DNA of 64,000 nucleotides from Streptomyces sp. Ru73 (GCF_002920575.1 NZ_PQSQ01000011.1:1-64000), one strand, 5' to 3'; shown: positions 1-10,208, counted from the first letter of the stretch. Numbers and translations are program-made. The notes: a model not told the origin generated them from the sequence alone.

Positions 1-711
1 GTCAGCCTGGAGCAGCGGCCCAGCGAGGTGACCCGGCGGGCCGACGTGGTGCTGCCGGTGGCCGCCGTCGTGGAGAAGGCCGGCACGTTCCTCAACTGGG
101 AGGGCCGCGCACGGCCCTTCGAGGCGGCGCTCAAGCCGGACCAGATGACGCGCCGCCACCTGCTCCCCGACGCCCGGGTGCTGCACATGCTCGCGGACGC
201 GATGTCCGTGGCGGACGACGCGGTACCGGGTCTGGCGCTGCCGGACGTGCGTGCCGTACGCGCGGAGCTGGACCGGCTCGGTGGCTGGGACGGGCCGCGT
301 GCCACGGCCGGGCTGCTCGCCGGTACCGAGGCACGGGCGCTGCCCCGCCCCGGCTCGGGCGAGGCGGTGCTCGCGGGGCACCGGCTGCTGCTGGACCAGG
401 GGCGGATGCAGGAGGGCGACCCGGCGCTGGCCGGCACCCGGCACGCGGCGGTGGCCCGGATGTCCGCCGCCACCGCGGCCGAGGCGGGCCTGAAGGACGG
501 TGCGGAGGTGGAGGTCACCGGGCCGCACGGTGCCGTGACGTTCCCCCTCCAGGTGAGCGAGATGCCCGACCGGGTGGTGTGGCTGCCGCTCAACTCCCAG
601 GGAGGCGGTGTCGCGCACGACACCGGAGCGAACCCCGGTGACCTGGTGACGGTCGCCGCGAAGACCGCGGGCCCGGCGGCCCCGGCGGACGGCACGGAGG
701 TGGCGGAATGA
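1..711 (+). CDS. nuoG: NADH-quinone oxidoreductase subunit G, 3' part (start lies outside the window)
   Basis: The reading frame is open from base 1, so only the C-terminal part (236 residues) is visible. NuoG is the large iron-sulfur, molybdopterin-oxidoreductase-like subunit of the peripheral arm of complex I and passes electrons from NADH toward the quinone site. The segment near residues 12-40 ([20 protein letters not shown]) is the conserved stretch in which oxidoreductases of this family bind a dinucleotide-like cofactor. The last ~90 residues look like the C-terminal barrel domain. The stop overlaps the nuoH start as ATGA, the usual coupling in this operon. The cofactor clusters lie upstream and cannot be checked. 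Confidence 0.93.
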   Translation, partial: VSLEQRPSEVTRRADVVLPVAAVVEKAGTFLNWEGRARPFEAALKPDQMTRRHLLPDARVLHMLADAMSVADDAVPGLALPDVRAVRAELDRLGGWDGPRATAGLLAGTEARALPRPGSGEAVLAGHRLLLDQGRMQEGDPALAGTRHAAVARMSAATAAEAGLKDGAEVEVTGPHGAVTFPLQVSEMPDRVVWLPLNSQGGGVAHDTGANPGDLVTVAAKTAGPAAPADGTEVAE

Positions 712-2105
712 TGAACCTCGCCGCGGAACAGCTGGCGCCTGTCGCGGACCGCATCGCGCTGGCCGCCGAGGACCTGAGCGTCTTCGGGCGCGACCCGTGG
801 TGGCTGGTGGTCATCAAGGCGGTCTTCTGCTTCGCGTTCCTGATGCTGACCGTGCTCTTCTCGATCGTCTGGGAGCGCAAGGTCGTCGCCTGGATGCAGC
901 TGCGCATCGGGCCCAACCGGCACGGCCCCTGGGGCATGCTCCAGTCCCTCGCCGACGGCATCAAGCTGATGCTGAAGGAGGACGTGGTCGTCAAGCGGGC
1001 CGACAAGGCGGTGTACGTCCTGGCGCCGATCGTCGCGGCCATCCCGGCGTTCATGGCCTTCGCCGTCATCCCGTTCGGCCCGGCCGACAACGAGGTCTCG
1101 ATCTTCGGCCACCGTACGCCGATGCAGCTGACCGACCTGCCGATCGCCCTGCTCTACATCCTGGCCACGGCCTCGGTCGGCATCTACGGCATCGTGCTCG
1201 CGGGCTGGTCCTCGGGCTCGACGTACCCGCTGCTCGGCGGGCTCCGCTCGTGCGCCCAGATGATCTCCTACGAGATCGCGATGGGCATGGCCTTCGCTTC
1301 GGTGTTCCTCTACTCCGGCTCGATGTCCACCTCGGCGATCGTCGACGGGCAGCACAGCACCTGGTACGTCGCGCTGCTGCCGGTCTCCTTCCTGATCTAC
1401 ATCGTGGCGATGGTCGGCGAGACCAACCGTGCGCCGTTCGACATGCCGGAGTCCGAGGGCGACCTGGTCGGCGGCTTCAACACGGAGTACTCCTCCATCA
1501 AGTTCGCGATGTTCATGCTCGCCGAGTACGTCAACATGGTCACCGTCTCGGCCGTCGCGACCACCCTCTTCCTCGGCGGCTGGCGCGCCCCCTGGCCGAT
1601 CAGCACCTTCTGGGAGGGCGCCAACCACGGCTGGTGGCCGCTCCTCTGGTTCACCATCAAGATCCAGCTGCTGCTGTTCTTCTTCATCTGGCTGCGCGGC
1701 ACGCTCCCGCGGGTCCGCTACGACCAGTTCATGAAGCTGGGCTGGAAGGTCCTGATCCCGGTCTCGATGGTCTGGCTGATGCTGGTCGCGACCGTGCGGG
1801 CGCTGCGCAACGAGGGCTACGACTTCCAGCGGATCGTGCTGTACGTCGGCGGCGCCGCCGTCGCCCTGCTGCTGATCTCCCTCGTCGCCGACTTCTTCCG
1901 CAAGGGCGAGAAGGAGGAGGAGAAGCCTCTCGCCGAGGAGCCCTTCGACCCGATGGCGGGCGGTTTCCCCGTACCGCCGCTGCCCGGCCAGACCCTGCCG
2001 CCGGTACCGCGCCGGCGACCGCGCCACCAAGATCGCGAGCTGATTGTCAGTGGCGGGGCCAATACTGACAGTGACGAGAACGGAAAGGGGGACAACGGTG
2101 TCTGA
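708..2105 (+). CDS. nuoH: NADH-quinone oxidoreductase subunit H
   Basis: NuoH is the membrane subunit that forms much of the quinone chamber of complex I and links the peripheral arm to the proton pumps. About eight hydrophobic helices are visible. Family hallmarks include [17 protein letters not shown] near residues 60-80 and [19 protein letters not shown] near 237-257. At 465 residues it is longer than the usual ~330-450 because of a hydrophilic, Pro-rich tail after the last helix, a tail I also associate with other Streptomyces NuoH proteins. Two ATG codons are adjacent (708 and 711); 708 overlaps the nuoG stop. It is the second gene of the visible nuo operon. Confidence 0.96.
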   Translation: MMNLAAEQLAPVADRIALAAEDLSVFGRDPWWLVVIKAVFCFAFLMLTVLFSIVWERKVVAWMQLRIGPNRHGPWGMLQSLADGIKLMLKEDVVVKRADKAVYVLAPIVAAIPAFMAFAVIPFGPADNEVSIFGHRTPMQLTDLPIALLYILATASVGIYGIVLAGWSSGSTYPLLGGLRSCAQMISYEIAMGMAFASVFLYSGSMSTSAIVDGQHSTWYVALLPVSFLIYIVAMVGETNRAPFDMPESEGDLVGGFNTEYSSIKFAMFMLAEYVNMVTVSAVATTLFLGGWRAPWPISTFWEGANHGWWPLLWFTIKIQLLLFFFIWLRGTLPRVRYDQFMKLGWKVLIPVSMVWLMLVATVRALRNEGYDFQRIVLYVGGAAVALLLISLVADFFRKGEKEEEKPLAEEPFDPMAGGFPVPPLPGQTLPPVPRRRPRHQDRELIVSGGANTDSDENGKGDNGV

Positions 2106-3147
2106 CTTCCAGAATCCGGTGGCCGGCTTCGGCGTGACCTTCAAGGCCATGTTCAAGAAGCGGCTCACCGAGCAGTACCCGGAGGAGAAGAAGCCGACCG
2201 CGCCTCGTTTCCACGGCCGGCACCAGCTCAACCGCCATCCGGACGGCCTGGAGAAGTGCGTGGGCTGCGAGCTGTGCGCCTGGGCCTGCCCGGCCGACGC
2301 CATCTACGTGGAGGGCGCGGACAACACCGACGAGGAGCGCTACTCCCCGGGTGAGCGGTACGGCCGCGTCTACCAGATCAACTACCTCCGCTGCATCCTC
2401 TGCGGCCTGTGCGTCGAGGCGTGCCCCACCCGCGCGCTGACGATGACCAATGAGTACGAGCTCGCCGACCGCAGCCGCGAGTCGCTCATCTACACCAAGG
2501 AGGAGCTGCTCGCGGGGCTGGAGGAGGGCATGGTCGACTCCCCGCACGCGATCTTCCCCGGCATGACGGAGAAGGACTACTACAACGGCCTGGTGACCGA
2601 GGCCGCGCCGGGCACGGTGCGGCAGGTGGCCGTCAGCAAGGGCGAGCGGCCGGAGGGCCCGGACGCGGCTCCCGAGACGCCCGCGCCCACCGCCGAGCGC
2701 CCGGCCGGGACGGGGTGGAGGCATGAGCCCCGCGATCCTGGCCGCGGCCTCGGCCACCTCCACCGGCGAGGCGGTGCAGTTCTGGATCCTCGGCACGGTC
2801 GCCGTGATCGGTGCCCTGTCGACGGTCCTGATGAAGCGCGCGGTGCACAGCGCCCTGTCGCTCGCCGGCACCATGATCATCCTGGCGGTCTTCTACCTCG
2901 CCAACGGCGCGTACTTCCTCGGCATCGTCCAGATCGTCGTCTACACCGGCGCGATCATGATGCTCTTCCTCTTCGTCGTCATGCTGGTCGGCGTCACCGC
3001 CGCCGACTCCCTCAAGGAGACGCTCAAGGGCCAGCGGTGGCTCGCAGCGGGCGCCGGGATCGGCTTCGGCATCCTGCTGATCGCCGGCCTCGGCAACGCC
3101 TCGGTGCGCCACTTCAACGGCCTGGCCGAGGCCAACGCCGGCGGTAA
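2098..3147 (+). CDS. nuoI: NADH-quinone oxidoreductase subunit I; frame runs on past the expected end
   Basis: NuoI is the two-[4Fe-4S] ferredoxin-like subunit that carries electrons to the N2 cluster. Both motifs are intact: [12 protein letters not shown] and [16 protein letters not shown]. The GTG start at 2098 overlaps the nuoH 3' end. Homology to the family should end after about 205-210 residues, near 2722, just before the nuoJ ATG. Instead the frame stays open to 3147 and overlaps nuoJ by 425 bases; that tail is only the shadow of nuoJ in another frame. One extra G in the run at 2713-2716 would give an ending ...GTGVEA with a stop at 2724-2726, restoring the ATGA overlap with nuoJ. A base-calling error or a recent indel is therefore likely. 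The protein core is unaffected. Confidence 0.85.
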   Translation: MSDFQNPVAGFGVTFKAMFKKRLTEQYPEEKKPTAPRFHGRHQLNRHPDGLEKCVGCELCAWACPADAIYVEGADNTDEERYSPGERYGRVYQINYLRCILCGLCVEACPTRALTMTNEYELADRSRESLIYTKEELLAGLEEGMVDSPHAIFPGMTEKDYYNGLVTEAAPGTVRQVAVSKGERPEGPDAAPETPAPTAERPAGTGWRHEPRDPGRGLGHLHRRGGAVLDPRHGRRDRCPVDGPDEARGAQRPVARRHHDHPGGLLPRQRRVLPRHRPDRRLHRRDHDALPLRRHAGRRHRRRLPQGDAQGPAVARSGRRDRLRHPADRRPRQRLGAPLQRPGRGQRRR

Positions 3148-3595
3148 CGTCCAGGGTCTGGCGGCCCTCATCTTCACCAAGTACGTCTTCGCCTTCGAGA
3201 TCACCGGCGCGCTGCTGATCACCGCGGCGGTCGGCGCGATGGTGCTGACGCACCGGGAGCGCACCGAGCGGGCCAAGTCCCAGCGCGAGCAGGCCGAGCG
3301 CCGCGTGCGCGAGGGCACCCAGGTCACGCCGCTGCCCGCGCCCGGTGTCTACGCCCGGCACAACGCCGTGGACATTCCGGGGCTGCTGCCCGACGGCACC
3401 CCCTCCGAGCTCACCGTCATCTCCACGCTGCGCGAGCGCGGCCAGGTCCGGGACGTCTCCGGGGAGTCGCTGGCCGAGCTGGCGGCGCTGGAGCAGCGCT
3501 CCGCGGAGTGGCTGGAGCGCGGCGGCACCGGCCGCGGTGCGGAGCAGCGGCGCGGTGAGCAGGCCCGGCAGCGCGACGAGGAGGCCACGCGATGA
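2723..3595 (+). CDS. nuoJ: NADH-quinone oxidoreductase subunit J
   Basis: NuoJ is a five-helix membrane subunit located between NuoH and the antiporter-like subunits. The hydrophobic core covers residues ~15-180, with the family segment [20 protein letters not shown] near 70-95, which contains the pi-bulge helix. The 290-residue length exceeds E. coli NuoJ (~184) because of a charged hydrophilic tail (residues ~185-290, rich in Arg and Glu) that probably faces the cytoplasm. It starts at an ATG whose A is base 2723; in the expected arrangement the nuoI stop would overlap this codon. The nuoJ stop overlaps the nuoK start as ATGA. Confidence 0.95.
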   Translation: MSPAILAAASATSTGEAVQFWILGTVAVIGALSTVLMKRAVHSALSLAGTMIILAVFYLANGAYFLGIVQIVVYTGAIMMLFLFVVMLVGVTAADSLKETLKGQRWLAAGAGIGFGILLIAGLGNASVRHFNGLAEANAGGNVQGLAALIFTKYVFAFEITGALLITAAVGAMVLTHRERTERAKSQREQAERRVREGTQVTPLPAPGVYARHNAVDIPGLLPDGTPSELTVISTLRERGQVRDVSGESLAELAALEQRSAEWLERGGTGRGAEQRRGEQARQRDEEATR

Positions 3596-3891
3596 ACCCG
3601 ATCAACTACCTCTATCTCGCGGCGCTGCTGTTCACCATCGGCGCGGCCGGGGTGCTGATCCGGCGGAACGCCATCGTGCTCTTCATGTGCGTCGAGCTGA
3701 TGCTGAACGCCTGCAACCTCGCCTTCGTGGCCTTCTCGCGGCTGCACGGAAACCTGGACGGCCAGATCATCGCGTTCTTCACGATGGTCGTCGCCGCGGC
3801 CGAGGTCGTGGTCGGTCTGGCGATCATCGTCACGATCTTCCGTACCCGCCACACGGCCTCGGTCGACGACGCCAGCCTGATGAAGCTGTAA
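3592..3891 (+). CDS. nuoK: NADH-quinone oxidoreductase subunit K
   Basis: NuoK is a three-helix subunit of the proton-pumping arm. The 99 residues match the family length. The conserved acidic residues of the proton path are present: Glu in the second helix ([13 protein letters not shown]) and Glu in the third ([13 protein letters not shown]). It starts in an ATGA overlap with nuoJ, and the nuoL GTG follows 12 bases after its stop. It is about one third identical by eye to NuoK2 at 35302 in the same window. Confidence 0.96.
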   Translation: MNPINYLYLAALLFTIGAAGVLIRRNAIVLFMCVELMLNACNLAFVAFSRLHGNLDGQIIAFFTMVVAAAEVVVGLAIIVTIFRTRHTASVDDASLMKL

Positions 3892-3903
3892 GGGGTCGCA
3901 CTC

Positions 3904-5850
3904 GTGGAATCTCTGATCGCGCTGCTCGTCGGGGCACCACTGGTCGGTGCGGCCGTGCTGCTCTGCGGCGGCAAACGCCTGGACCGCGCGGGCCACTGGC
4001 TCGGCACCCTGCTCGCGGTGGTGTCGTTCGTCATCGGCCTGCTGCTGTTCGCGAACATGCTGGGCCGGGGCGCCGAGGACCGCACCCTGTACCAGCACCT
4101 CTTCAGCTGGATCCCGGTGGGCGGCTTCCGGGCCGACCTCGCCTTCCAGCTCGACCAGCTGTCGATGACGTTCGTCCTGCTGATCACCGGTGTGGGATCG
4201 CTGATCCATCTCTACTCGATCGGCTACATGGAGCACGACGAGCGGCGCCGCCGCTTCTTCGGCTACCTGAACCTCTTCCTCGCGGCGATGCTGCTGCTCG
4301 TCCTCGCCGACAACTACCTCCTGCTGTACGTCGGCTGGGAGGGCGTCGGCCTCGCCTCGTACCTTCTCATCGGCTTCTGGCAGCACAAGCCGAGCGCGGC
4401 GACGGCCGCCAAGAAGGCGTTCCTCGTCAACCGCGTCGGTGACGTCGGCCTGTCCATCGCGATCATGCTGATGTTCACCACGTTCGGGACGTTCGCCTTC
4501 GGGCCCGTGCTGGGCGCGGCGAGCAGGACCGGCGAGGGCATGCTGACCGCCATCGGGCTGATGCTGCTGCTGGCCGCCTGCGGCAAGTCGGCCCAGGTGC
4601 CGCTGCAGTCCTGGCTCGGCGACGCGATGGAGGGCCCGACCCCGGTCTCGGCCCTCATCCACGCCGCCACCATGGTCACCGCCGGCGTCTACCTGATCAC
4701 CCGCTCCGGGGCGATCTTCAACGCGGCGCCGGACGCGCAGACCGCCGTGGTCGCGGTCGGCGCGGTCACGCTCCTCTTCGGTGCGATCGTCGGTTGCGCC
4801 AAGGACGACATCAAGAAGGCCCTGGCCGGCTCGACCATGTCGCAGATCGGCTACATGATCCTCGCGGCCGGGCTCGGCCCCGTCGGGTACGCCTTCGCGA
4901 TCATGCACCTGGTGACCCACGGCTTCTTCAAGGCGGGCCTCTTCCTCGGCGCCGGTTCCGTGATGCACGGGATGAACGACGAGGTGGACATGCGCCGCTA
5001 CGGCGGCCTGCGGAAGTACATGCCGGTCACCTTCGTCACCTTCGGCCTCGGTTACCTCGCCATCATCGGCTTCCCGGGCCTGTCCGGCTTCTTCTCCAAG
5101 GACAAGATCATCGAGGCGGCCTTCGCCAGCGGCGGCACCCAGGGCTGGATCCTGGGCGCGGCCACCCTGCTGGGCGCCGGGATCACCGCGTTCTACATGA
5201 CGCGCGTGATGCTGATGACCTTCTTCGGCGAGGAGCGCTGGCGCAAGGCCCCGACCCCGTCGCCGGCCGAGCCCAGCGTGGAGCCCGCTGCCGAGACCCG
5301 CGGCGAGTACGAGCCGCCCCACCCGCACGAGTCGCCCAGGTCCATGACGATCCCGATGATCGTGCTGGCCTTCGGCTCGGTCTTCGCGGGCGGCCTGTTC
5401 AGCATCAACGAGGCGTTCGTGCACTGGCTGGAGCCGGTCACCTCCTTCGCGCACGGCCACTCCCCGGTCAGCGCCCCCGTGGTGACCGCCTCGACCATCG
5501 TGGTGCTGCTCGTCGGCGTCGGCATCGCCTGGCTGATGTACGGCCGCAAGCCCGTCCCGGCGCTCGCGCCGCGCGGCTCCTTCCTCACCCGCGCCGCCCG
5601 CCGCGACCTGCTCCAGGACGACTTCAATCACGTCGTCCTGGTCCGCGGCGGCGAGGAACTGACCCGGGCGCTGGCCCGGATCGACGAGAGCGTCGTCGAC
5701 GGCGCGGTCAACGGCACCGCGGTGTCGGTCGGCGGCCTCTCCGGCCGGCTGCGCCGCCTGCAGACCGGTTACGTCCGCTCCTACGCCCTCCAGATGCTGG
5801 GCGGCGCCGCGGTGCTGGTGTTCGCGACCCTGCTGATGAGGGGTGTCTGA
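3904..5850 (+). CDS. nuoL: NADH-quinone oxidoreductase subunit L
   Basis: NuoL is the distal antiporter-like proton pump of complex I, with the long lateral helix at its C-terminus. Family segments are clear: [16 protein letters not shown] near residue 145, [20 protein letters not shown] near 230-250 (with the helix-break Pro), and [20 protein letters not shown] near 425. The 648 residues are in the normal range. The GTG at 3904 follows an AGGGG-type ribosome site 3-8 bases after the nuoK stop. Only three bases separate it from nuoM. A cytoplasmic loop at ~445-475 rich in Pro and Glu is a lineage-specific insertion. Confidence 0.96.
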   Translation: MESLIALLVGAPLVGAAVLLCGGKRLDRAGHWLGTLLAVVSFVIGLLLFANMLGRGAEDRTLYQHLFSWIPVGGFRADLAFQLDQLSMTFVLLITGVGSLIHLYSIGYMEHDERRRRFFGYLNLFLAAMLLLVLADNYLLLYVGWEGVGLASYLLIGFWQHKPSAATAAKKAFLVNRVGDVGLSIAIMLMFTTFGTFAFGPVLGAASRTGEGMLTAIGLMLLLAACGKSAQVPLQSWLGDAMEGPTPVSALIHAATMVTAGVYLITRSGAIFNAAPDAQTAVVAVGAVTLLFGAIVGCAKDDIKKALAGSTMSQIGYMILAAGLGPVGYAFAIMHLVTHGFFKAGLFLGAGSVMHGMNDEVDMRRYGGLRKYMPVTFVTFGLGYLAIIGFPGLSGFFSKDKIIEAAFASGGTQGWILGAATLLGAGITAFYMTRVMLMTFFGEERWRKAPTPSPAEPSVEPAAETRGEYEPPHPHESPRSMTIPMIVLAFGSVFAGGLFSINEAFVHWLEPVTSFAHGHSPVSAPVVTASTIVVLLVGVGIAWLMYGRKPVPALAPRGSFLTRAARRDLLQDDFNHVVLVRGGEELTRALARIDESVVDGAVNGTAVSVGGLSGRLRRLQTGYVRSYALQMLGGAAVLVFATLLMRGV

Positions 5851-5853
5851 GCC

Positions 5854-7494
5854 ATGTCGTTTCCCCTGCTGACGGCCACCGCGGCGGTACCGGCGATCGG
5901 TGCGGTCGCCACGGCCGCCGTGTCCGCCGCGCAGCGCACCGCCGCCAAGTGGCTGGCGCTGCTCTTCTCGCTGGCCACGCTGGCGCTGGCGCTGGTCATC
6001 GCGGTCCGCTTCGAGCCCGGCGCCAAGGGCCCGTTCCAGCTCACCGAATCGCACGCCTGGATCGCCGACTTCGGCGTGCGGTACGAGCTGGGCGTGGACG
6101 GCATCGCGGTGGCGCTCATCGCGCTGACCGCGCTGCTGGTCCCGTTCGTGATCCTGGCGGGCTGGCACGACGCCGACGCGCTGGAGAAGGACGCCACCAA
6201 GCGGTGGCGGCCGACCCAGGGCTTCTTCGCGCTGATCCTCGCCGTCGAGGCGATGGTGGTCATCTCCTTCGAGGCCACCGACGTCTTCCTCTTCTACATC
6301 TTCTTCGAAGCCATGCTCATCCCGATGTACTTCCTCATCGGCGGCTTCGGGGACCGGGCGGGTGTCGACGACGCCACGGAGGGCGCGGCCCGGCGCTCGT
6401 CCGCCGCGGTGAAGTTCCTGCTGTACAACCTCGCCGGCGGTCTGATCATGCTGGCCGCGGTGACCGGCCTGTACGCCGTCACCGCCGACCAGCTCGGCAC
6501 CGGCACCTTCTCGCTCACCCAGATCGTCCAGGCCCGCGCGGCCGGCGACCTGACCATGGGCACGGGCATCGAGCGGCTGCTCTTCCTCGGCTTCTTCTTC
6601 GCCTTCGCGGTGAAGGCGCCGCTGTGGCCGCTGCACACCTGGCTGCCGGGCGCCATGGGCGAGTCCACGGCGCCGGTCGCGGTGCTGATCACCGCGGTGG
6701 TCGACAAGGTCGGCACGTTCGCGATGCTCCGCTTCTGCCTCCAGCTCTTCCCGGAGGCCAGCCAGTGGGCGACGCCGGTGATCCTGGTGCTGGCGCTGGT
6801 GAGCATCCTGTACGGCGCGCTGCTCGCGGTCGCCCAGAAGGACATCAAGCGCCTGATCGCGTACGCCTCGATCTCGCACTTCGGCTTCATCATCCTGGGC
6901 ATCTTCGCGATGACCAGCCAGGGCCAGGGCGGCGCGACGCTCTACATGGTCAACCACGGCATCTCCACCGCCGCGCTGATGCTGGTCGCCGGCTTCCTCA
7001 TCACCCGCCGCGGCTCCCGCCTCATCGCGGACTACGGCGGCGTGCAGAAGGTCGCCCCGGTGCTGGCCGGCACCTTCCTGATCGGCGGCCTCGCCACCCT
7101 CTCGCTGCCCGGCCTCGCGCCGTTCGTCAGCGAGTTCCTGGTCCTGGTCGGCACGTTCAGCCGGTATCCGGTCCTCGGCATCATCGCCACGGTCGGCATC
7201 GTGCTGGCCGCGCTGTACGTCCTCGTGCTGTACCAGCGCACGATGACCGGGCCGGTCAAGGCCGAGGTCCGGTCCATGCCCGACCTCAAGGCCCGGGAGC
7301 TGGTCGTGGTGGCGCCGCTGATCGCGCTGCTGCTCTTCCTCGGCGTCTACCCGAAGCCGCTGACCAATCTGGTGAACCCCGCGGTGGACCACACCCTGTC
7401 CGTCGTGGACAAGCAGGACCCCAAGCCCGACGTCCGGGTCAACGCCGTGCCCGGTGAGGCCGGCACCGATCGAGATGCGGAGGCCGCGAAGTGA
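5854..7494 (+). CDS. nuoM: NADH-quinone oxidoreductase subunit M
   Basis: NuoM is the middle antiporter-like subunit of the complex I membrane arm. Visible hallmarks are FFEAMLIPMYFLIGGFG near residues 150-166, containing the key Glu, KAPLWPLHTWLPGAMGESTA near 255-275, and DIKRLIAYASISHFGFI near 330. The length of 546 is normal. The start ATG lies 3 bases after the nuoL stop, and its stop overlaps the nuoN GTG as GTGA. The hydrophilic C-terminal tail after the last helix (~520-546) has no recognisable motif. Confidence 0.96.
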   Translation: MSFPLLTATAAVPAIGAVATAAVSAAQRTAAKWLALLFSLATLALALVIAVRFEPGAKGPFQLTESHAWIADFGVRYELGVDGIAVALIALTALLVPFVILAGWHDADALEKDATKRWRPTQGFFALILAVEAMVVISFEATDVFLFYIFFEAMLIPMYFLIGGFGDRAGVDDATEGAARRSSAAVKFLLYNLAGGLIMLAAVTGLYAVTADQLGTGTFSLTQIVQARAAGDLTMGTGIERLLFLGFFFAFAVKAPLWPLHTWLPGAMGESTAPVAVLITAVVDKVGTFAMLRFCLQLFPEASQWATPVILVLALVSILYGALLAVAQKDIKRLIAYASISHFGFIILGIFAMTSQGQGGATLYMVNHGISTAALMLVAGFLITRRGSRLIADYGGVQKVAPVLAGTFLIGGLATLSLPGLAPFVSEFLVLVGTFSRYPVLGIIATVGIVLAALYVLVLYQRTMTGPVKAEVRSMPDLKARELVVVAPLIALLLFLGVYPKPLTNLVNPAVDHTLSVVDKQDPKPDVRVNAVPGEAGTDRDAEAAK

Positions 7495-9167
7495 CATCCG
7501 TGGCAGCGGTCCACAGTCTGTGGACGATGGCGGACGGGGCGGCCGGCTCCCTCGCCCCCGACGGCCCGGGGCGGATCCCGGCGCCGCACATCGAGTACGC
7601 CCAGCTGGCGCCCACCCTGATCGTGCTCGGCGCGGCCGTGCTCGGCGTGCTGGTCGAGGCGTTCTGGCCGCGCCGCGGCCGGTACTACGCGCAGGTGCTG
7701 CTCTCCGTGGTCGCGCTGGCCGCCGCGTTCGCCGCGGTCATCGGCCTCGCGGCCGGCGGCTTCGGCACGACCAAGGCGCACATCGCCGCGATGGGCGCGC
7801 TCGCGGTGGACGGCCCGGCGCTCTTCCTGCAGGGCACGATCCTGCTGGTCTCGCTGATCGCGGTCTTCACCTTCGCCGAGCGCCGGCTGGACCCCGCGGC
7901 GCACGGCCGCCCGGTGGACTCCTTCGCCGCCCAGGGCGCGGCCGTGCCCGGCGGTGACGCCGAGAAGGCGGCGGTCAAGGCCGGGTTCACCACGACCGAG
8001 GTCTTCCCGCTCGCGCTCTTCGCGATCGGCGGCATGCTGGTCTTCCCGGCGGCCAACGACCTGCTGACGCTCTTCGTCGCGCTGGAGGTCTTCTCCCTCC
8101 CGCTGTACATCCTGTGCGCGCTCGCCCGCCGCCAGCGGCTGCTCTCGCAGGAGTCGGCGGTGAAGTACTTCCTGCTCGGCGCGTTCTCCTCGGCGTTCCT
8201 GCTGTTCGGCGTGGCCCTGCTGTACGGCTACGCGGGCACGGTCACGTACGCGGGCATCGCCGAGGTGGTCAGCGACGGCGCCAAGCAGATCGACCCGGCG
8301 CTCGCCGACACCATGGGCAACGACGCGCTGCTGCTGATCGGCGGCGCGCTGGTGGTCATGGGGCTGCTGTTCAAGGTCGGCGCGGTTCCGTTCCACATGT
8401 GGACCCCGGACGTGTACCAGGGCGCGCCCACCCCGGTGACCGGCTTCATGGCCGCCGCCACCAAGGTCGCCGCGTTCGGCGCGCTGCTGCGCCTGCTGTA
8501 TGTGGCGCTGCCGGGCATGCGCTGGGACTGGCGCCCGGTGATGTGGGGCGTGGCGATCCTGACGATGCTGGCCGGTGCGGTCATCGCGGTCACCCAGACC
8601 GACGTGAAGCGGCTGCTGGCGTACTCCTCCATCGCGCACGCCGGGTTCATCCTGGCCGGTGTGATCGCCACCAGCGAGGACGGCATCTCCTCGGTGCTCT
8701 TCTACCTCCTGGCGTACTCCTTCGTGACGCTCGGCGCCTTCGCGGTCGTCACGCTGGTGCGGGACGCGGGCGGCGAGGCGACGCACCTGTCCAAGTGGGC
8801 GGGGCTGGGCCGGCGTTCGCCGCTGGTGGCAGCGGTCTTCGCGGTGTTCCTGCTGGCCTTCGCCGGCATCCCGCTGACCTCCGGGTTCGCGGGGAAGTTC
8901 GCGGTGTTCAAGGCGGCGGCCGAGGGCGGCGCGGGCTGGCTGGTCGTGATCGGTGTGCTGTCGTCCGCGATCGCCGCGTTCTTCTACATCCGGGTGATCG
9001 TCCTGATGTTCTTCAACGAGCCGAAGGCCGACGGGCCCACGGTTGCGGTGCCCAGCCCGCTGACGATGACGGCCATCGCGGCCGGCGTCGTGGTGACCCT
9101 GGTGCTGGGTCTCGCGCCGCAGTACTTCCTCGACCTGGCGGGCCAGGCGGGCGTGTTCGTCCGCTGA
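7491..9167 (+). CDS. nuoN: NADH-quinone oxidoreductase subunit N
   Basis: NuoN is the antiporter-like subunit nearest the quinone module. Visible features are LEVFSLPLYILCALAR near residues 197-212, KVGAVPFHMWTPDVYQGAP near 295-313 and the segment TQTDVKRLLAYSSIAHAGF near 365-383. The 558 residues form about 14 helices. The GTG start overlaps the nuoM stop. It is the last gene of the operon; a 17-bp perfect hairpin follows 23 bases after its stop. Confidence 0.96.
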   Translation: MTSVAAVHSLWTMADGAAGSLAPDGPGRIPAPHIEYAQLAPTLIVLGAAVLGVLVEAFWPRRGRYYAQVLLSVVALAAAFAAVIGLAAGGFGTTKAHIAAMGALAVDGPALFLQGTILLVSLIAVFTFAERRLDPAAHGRPVDSFAAQGAAVPGGDAEKAAVKAGFTTTEVFPLALFAIGGMLVFPAANDLLTLFVALEVFSLPLYILCALARRQRLLSQESAVKYFLLGAFSSAFLLFGVALLYGYAGTVTYAGIAEVVSDGAKQIDPALADTMGNDALLLIGGALVVMGLLFKVGAVPFHMWTPDVYQGAPTPVTGFMAAATKVAAFGALLRLLYVALPGMRWDWRPVMWGVAILTMLAGAVIAVTQTDVKRLLAYSSIAHAGFILAGVIATSEDGISSVLFYLLAYSFVTLGAFAVVTLVRDAGGEATHLSKWAGLGRRSPLVAAVFAVFLLAFAGIPLTSGFAGKFAVFKAAAEGGAGWLVVIGVLSSAIAAFFYIRVIVLMFFNEPKADGPTVAVPSPLTMTAIAAGVVVTLVLGLAPQYFLDLAGQAGVFVR

Positions 9168-9189
9168 CCCGCCGAAGGCCGTACGCATA

Positions 9190-9227
9190 CCGCTGCCCGG
9201 TACCCCAGCGGGGGTACCGGGCAGCGG
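9190..9227. terminator. Hairpin terminator shared by nuoN and the converging lipoprotein gene
   Basis: A perfect 17-bp stem (9190-9206 with 9211-9227) closes an AGCG loop; short outer arms (gtacg/cgtac) can lengthen it. There is no T-run, which is common for terminators of GC-rich actinobacteria. It lies between convergent genes, 23 bases after nuoN and 27 bases beyond the stop of the minus-strand lipoprotein gene, so it can serve both strands. Confidence 0.8.
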
Positions 9228-9254
9228 CGTACGTACGCGGTACGGGCGGCTGCG

Positions 9255-9746
9255 TCAGCCTTCCTGCCCGAAGCCGTCCAGCGACGACGGGTCGATGGAC
9301 GGGAGGTCCGTGGTGCCCTCGGTCCGGGTGAAGACGTCCTCCTTGCCCGAGCCCCAGGCGATGGTGAGCTTCTTGCCCGTGAGGCTCCGCACCGTGCCCT
9401 CGGCGTGCTCGGTGTCGCCGTCGGCGCACTTGAAGGCGAGCTTGAGCGGCTTGTCGCCGGTGACCTTGCCGCCGCAGGACTTCTTCCCGATCAGCACCGC
9501 CTCGCGCTTGGAGACGGAGAGGATGAGCAGGCCCTGGTCGGCCGCGCGGGCGTGCGTGGTCCAGCCGCCCTCCAGGGACGCCAGGGAGACGTCGCCGCCC
9601 GGCGTCTCCCCGGCCGACGAGGCGGTCGGCGACGGCGTCGCCGACCCCTTCGCGCCACTGCCGTTCTCGTCGCCGCCGCTGCTGCAGCCGGCGAGCAGTA
9701 CCGCGGCCACCGCTGCCGCGGCGGCGAACTGAATGCCCTTGCGCAC
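9255..9746 (-). CDS. Small secreted lipoprotein (paralog of the next gene)
   Basis: The 163-residue product begins with a positive N-terminus, an Ala-rich hydrophobic segment and the lipobox LAGC, so it should be lipid-anchored on the outer face of the membrane. A Ser/Thr/Gly linker follows to about residue 50, then a ~100-residue beta-rich domain. The domain keeps two Cys (GKKSCGG and LAFKC) that may form a disulfide. The same Cys, Gly and Trp pattern, ending in LTIAWGSGKED, occurs in the upstream neighbour at 9771-10208. The GTG start has a GAGGAG site and lies 24 bases after that gene's stop, so the two form an operon. The function is unknown. It resembles small lipoproteins usually annotated as hypothetical. 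Confidence 0.8.
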   Translation of the reverse strand: MRKGIQFAAAAAVAAVLLAGCSSGGDENGSGAKGSATPSPTASSAGETPGGDVSLASLEGGWTTHARAADQGLLILSVSKREAVLIGKKSCGGKVTGDKPLKLAFKCADGDTEHAEGTVRSLTGKKLTIAWGSGKEDVFTRTEGTTDLPSIDPSSLDGFGQEG

Positions 9747-9770
9747 GTTGATCTCCTCGGGTGACGCCGT

Positions 9771-10208
9771 TCAGTTGGCGCCGGTCGGCAGGTCGGGCTT
9801 GGGGATCTCCACCTTGCCCTCGGCCTTGGTGAACTCCTCGGTGGGACCGTTCTTCCAGCTGACCGTCAGCTTGCCACCGGCCTGCTTCACCGTGCCCATC
9901 GAGCGGGTGTCGTCGCCGCCGTCGCACTTCAGCGCGAGCATGGTGGTGCCCATGTCCTGGACCGCGCCCTGGCAGGCGGTCTTGCCCGCGGCCAGGGTCG
10001 CGGACTCGCCGATGATCCCGAGGGTGACGGTGCCGTTCGCGGACTTCGACTGCCACGCACCGTCGAGGCCCTTGGCGGTCTTGTCGGCGCCGTCCGCGGA
10101 CGCGGACGGGCTCGGCTTGCTCTCCTCGCCGCCTCCGCCGCTGCCGCAACCACTGAGCAACAGCGCCGCGATGGCGGCCGCCCCGGCGATCTGCGCTGCC
10201 TTGCGCAC
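9771..10208 (-). CDS. Small secreted lipoprotein, first gene of a two-gene paralog pair
   Basis: The 145-residue product has a Lys/Arg start, a hydrophobic stretch and the lipobox LSGC near residue 21. After a Gly/Ser/Pro linker comes a domain matching the gene downstream: a Cys in GKTACQG, a second in ALKCDGGD, then GTV and LTVSWKNGPTEEFTKAEG. The GTG start is preceded by GGAGGAG. Tandem duplication followed by divergence is the simple explanation for the pair. The function is not recognised. An extracytoplasmic binding or cell-wall role is possible but is inference only. Confidence 0.8.
   Translation of the reverse strand: MRKAAQIAGAAAIAALLLSGCGSGGGGEESKPSPSASADGADKTAKGLDGAWQSKSANGTVTLGIIGESATLAAGKTACQGAVQDMGTTMLALKCDGGDDTRSMGTVKQAGGKLTVSWKNGPTEEFTKAEGKVEIPKPDLPTGAN

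Noticed and set aside
2723..3147. The nuoI extension considered as a real fused domain
   Set aside because: Its sequence is the out-of-frame translation of nuoJ, low in hydrophobic patterning, and a single-base change restores the usual stop.
3349..7497. A 1382-codon open frame on the minus strand opposite nuoJ-nuoM
   Set aside because: It is rich in Arg, Gln, Asp and His with no domain, as expected from the antisense of GC-rich coding DNA, and lies opposite certain nuo genes.
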